Shown piece by piece: positions 4,889 through 6,072 of a stretch of 6,072 bases of DNA. The notes beneath the pieces were generated by a model. That model searched no databases and was not told the DNA's origin. It saw only the letters and a program-made list of their open reading frames with translations. The stretch comes from an uncultured Synergistales bacterium. GTDB lineage: Bacteria; Synergistota; Synergistia; Synergistales; Aminobacteriaceae. Made by a program: the position numbers and the translations under genes. The stretch lies in the NCBI GenBank assembly GCA_905236605.1, contig CAJORD010000231.1, positions 1 to 6,072 on the forward strand, given 5' to 3'. Position 1 is the stretch's first letter; each line of letters begins with the position of its first letter.

Positions 4889-6072
4889 ATGGATATGAAT
4901 AAATTGACGCGCAAGAGTCAGGAAGCATTAGCTACGGCTCAAGCGACAGCTTCAGAATATAATCATCAGCAAGTTGACGCGGAACATTTATTATTTGCAC
5001 TCGTGAACGATGAGGGAGGATTAATTTCTCAACTCTTGAAGCGAATGAATGTAAACACAGAATTTTTAGATAAATCCGTTGAAGAAGAACTTGAAAAGCG
5101 TCCGCGAGTTACCGGCAGCGGCGTCGAGCAGGGAAAAATTTATATAACTAACAGGCTCGAAAATGTTTTCACGAAGGCTAACGAGTTTGCTAAAAATTTG
5201 AAAGATGAATATGTTTCAGTTGAACATTTATTTTTGGCTTTAATTGGTGTCTCAAGAACTTTGAAGGAGTTCGGAATCACAGAAGAAAAATTTTTGAAAG
5301 CCTTAACCGAAGTCCGAGGCTCGCAACGAGTTCAAAGTGCCGACCCCGAAGCAACTTATGAAGCTCTTGAAAAGTACGGACGCGATTTAGTTCAAGCTGC
5401 TAAGAACGGTAAATTAGACCCCGTCATAGGACGTGACGATGAAATCAGACGCGTTATAAGAATTTTATCGCGTAAAACTAAAAATAATCCCGTCTTAATC
5501 GGCGACCCCGGTGTTGGCAAGACTGCAATAGTCGAGGGGCTTGCTCAAAGAATTGTTCGCGGCGACGTCCCCGAAGGCTTGAAAGATAGAACGGTCTTTG
5601 CGTTAGACATGGGCTCGCTAGTCGCGGGTGCAAAGTATCGCGGCGAATTTGAAGAACGATTGAAAGCCGTCTTAAACGAAATTAAAAACAGCGACGGGAG
5701 AATTTTATTATTTATTGATGAGCTTCATACTATTGTAGGCGCAGGAGCAGCCGAAGGAGCCGTTGACGCCGGCAACATGTTGAAACCGATGCTTGCGCGC
5801 GGTGAACTTCATTGCATAGGCGCAACGACCGTTGACGAATATCGAAAATATATTGAAAAGGACGCGGCACTAGCGCGACGATTCCAGCCTGTTGACGTCG
5901 AACAGCCTTCAGTCGAAGATACAATTTCAATTTTGCGTGGCATCAGCGAAAAATTACAAATTCATCACGGCGTCGTAATTCGCGATAATGCCCTCGTGGC
6001 GGCAGCGGTGCTTTCAAATCGCTATATCACAGATAGATTTTTGCCCGACAAGGCTATAGATTTAGTTGACGA
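4889..6072 (+). CDS. clpB: ATP-dependent disaggregase ClpB, first 394 codons
   Basis: ClpB is a hexameric AAA+ ring that threads aggregated proteins through its pore together with DnaK after heat stress, in the cytoplasm. Present here are the N-terminal double-repeat domain (about 1-145, starting MDMNKLTRKSQEAL) and nearly all of the first nucleotide-binding domain. The latter has Walker A GDPGVGKT (205-212), the pore-loop region GAKYRGEFEERLK just after, Walker B LLFIDE with D277-E278, sensor-1 region IGATTVDEYRKY, and the paired arginine fingers R330-R331 in ALARRF. Numbering runs one behind E. coli ClpB. The window ends at IDLVD, before the middle coiled coil and second ATPase domain, so ClpB rather than ClpC/ClpA rests on the N-domain and linker style, which fit well. 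AAGGAAGTGA (4871-4880) stands 8 bases before the ATG; a second ATG two codons later is possible. A candidate operator lies at 4837-4854. Confidence 0.96.
   Translation, partial: MDMNKLTRKSQEALATAQATASEYNHQQVDAEHLLFALVNDEGGLISQLLKRMNVNTEFLDKSVEEELEKRPRVTGSGVEQGKIYITNRLENVFTKANEFAKNLKDEYVSVEHLFLALIGVSRTLKEFGITEEKFLKALTEVRGSQRVQSADPEATYEALEKYGRDLVQAAKNGKLDPVIGRDDEIRRVIRILSRKTKNNPVLIGDPGVGKTAIVEGLAQRIVRGDVPEGLKDRTVFALDMGSLVAGAKYRGEFEERLKAVLNEIKNSDGRILLFIDELHTIVGAGAAEGAVDAGNMLKPMLARGELHCIGATTVDEYRKYIEKDAALARRFQPVDVEQPSVEDTISILRGISEKLQIHHGVVIRDNALVAAAVLSNRYITDRFLPDKAIDLVD

Noticed and set aside
5730..5930. Minus-strand open frame of 66 codons
   Set aside because: It is antisense to the conserved ClpB ATPase domain (Walker B to arginine fingers) and has an Arg/Leu/Gln-rich shadow composition.

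Overview
The window looks like a moderately AT-rich bacterial chromosome from a flagellated or formerly flagellated lineage with a Firmicutes/Synergistota/Thermotogota-type flagellar gene order (stand-alone cheY, then fliO, then fliP). The FliO and short-form Nif3 proteins lead me to favour an uncultured Synergistota-like gut or rumen bacterium. That is inference from protein style only and could be wrong at phylum level.

Left part (1-1347, plus strand): the 3' end of a CheY response regulator, a small FliO whose N-terminal half is only recovered by accepting an ATT start, and a complete FliP that overlaps fliO by 47 bases. These belong to the flagellar switch and type III export gene set. 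The expected fliQ does not follow. The set stops at fliP, and after 113 AT-rich bases carrying a good sigma-70 promoter comes an unrelated ParA-type ATPase.

Middle part (1461-2508): a 311-residue stand-alone ParA ATPase, followed by a small region where two gene starts, each with a good ribosome binding site, face each other and both die within tens of bases. This reads as a breakpoint: the second gene of the parA unit (plus strand) and the last gene of the opposing operon (minus strand) both appear truncated.

Right part (4774 down to 2433, minus strand): a tight operon of deoxynucleoside kinase, Nif3-family metal protein and SPL-family radical SAM protein. The three main genes are only 2 bases apart, so translational coupling is likely. 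The radical SAM protein resembles the 'B' member of the radical SAM mobile pair, but no 'A' partner is present here.

Far right (4775-6072): a 114-base divergent intergenic region with overlapping -10 elements and a 17-base near-palindrome that also fits a CtsR-like heptad repeat, then the first 394 codons of clpB. No gap between genes exceeds 300 bases, and no tRNA, rRNA, CRISPR array or transposase was seen. The strongest unusual items are the broken-gene junction, the interrupted flagellar cluster with an orphan ParA, the solitary mobile-pair-like radical SAM enzyme in a nucleotide-metabolism operon, and the candidate clpB operator.
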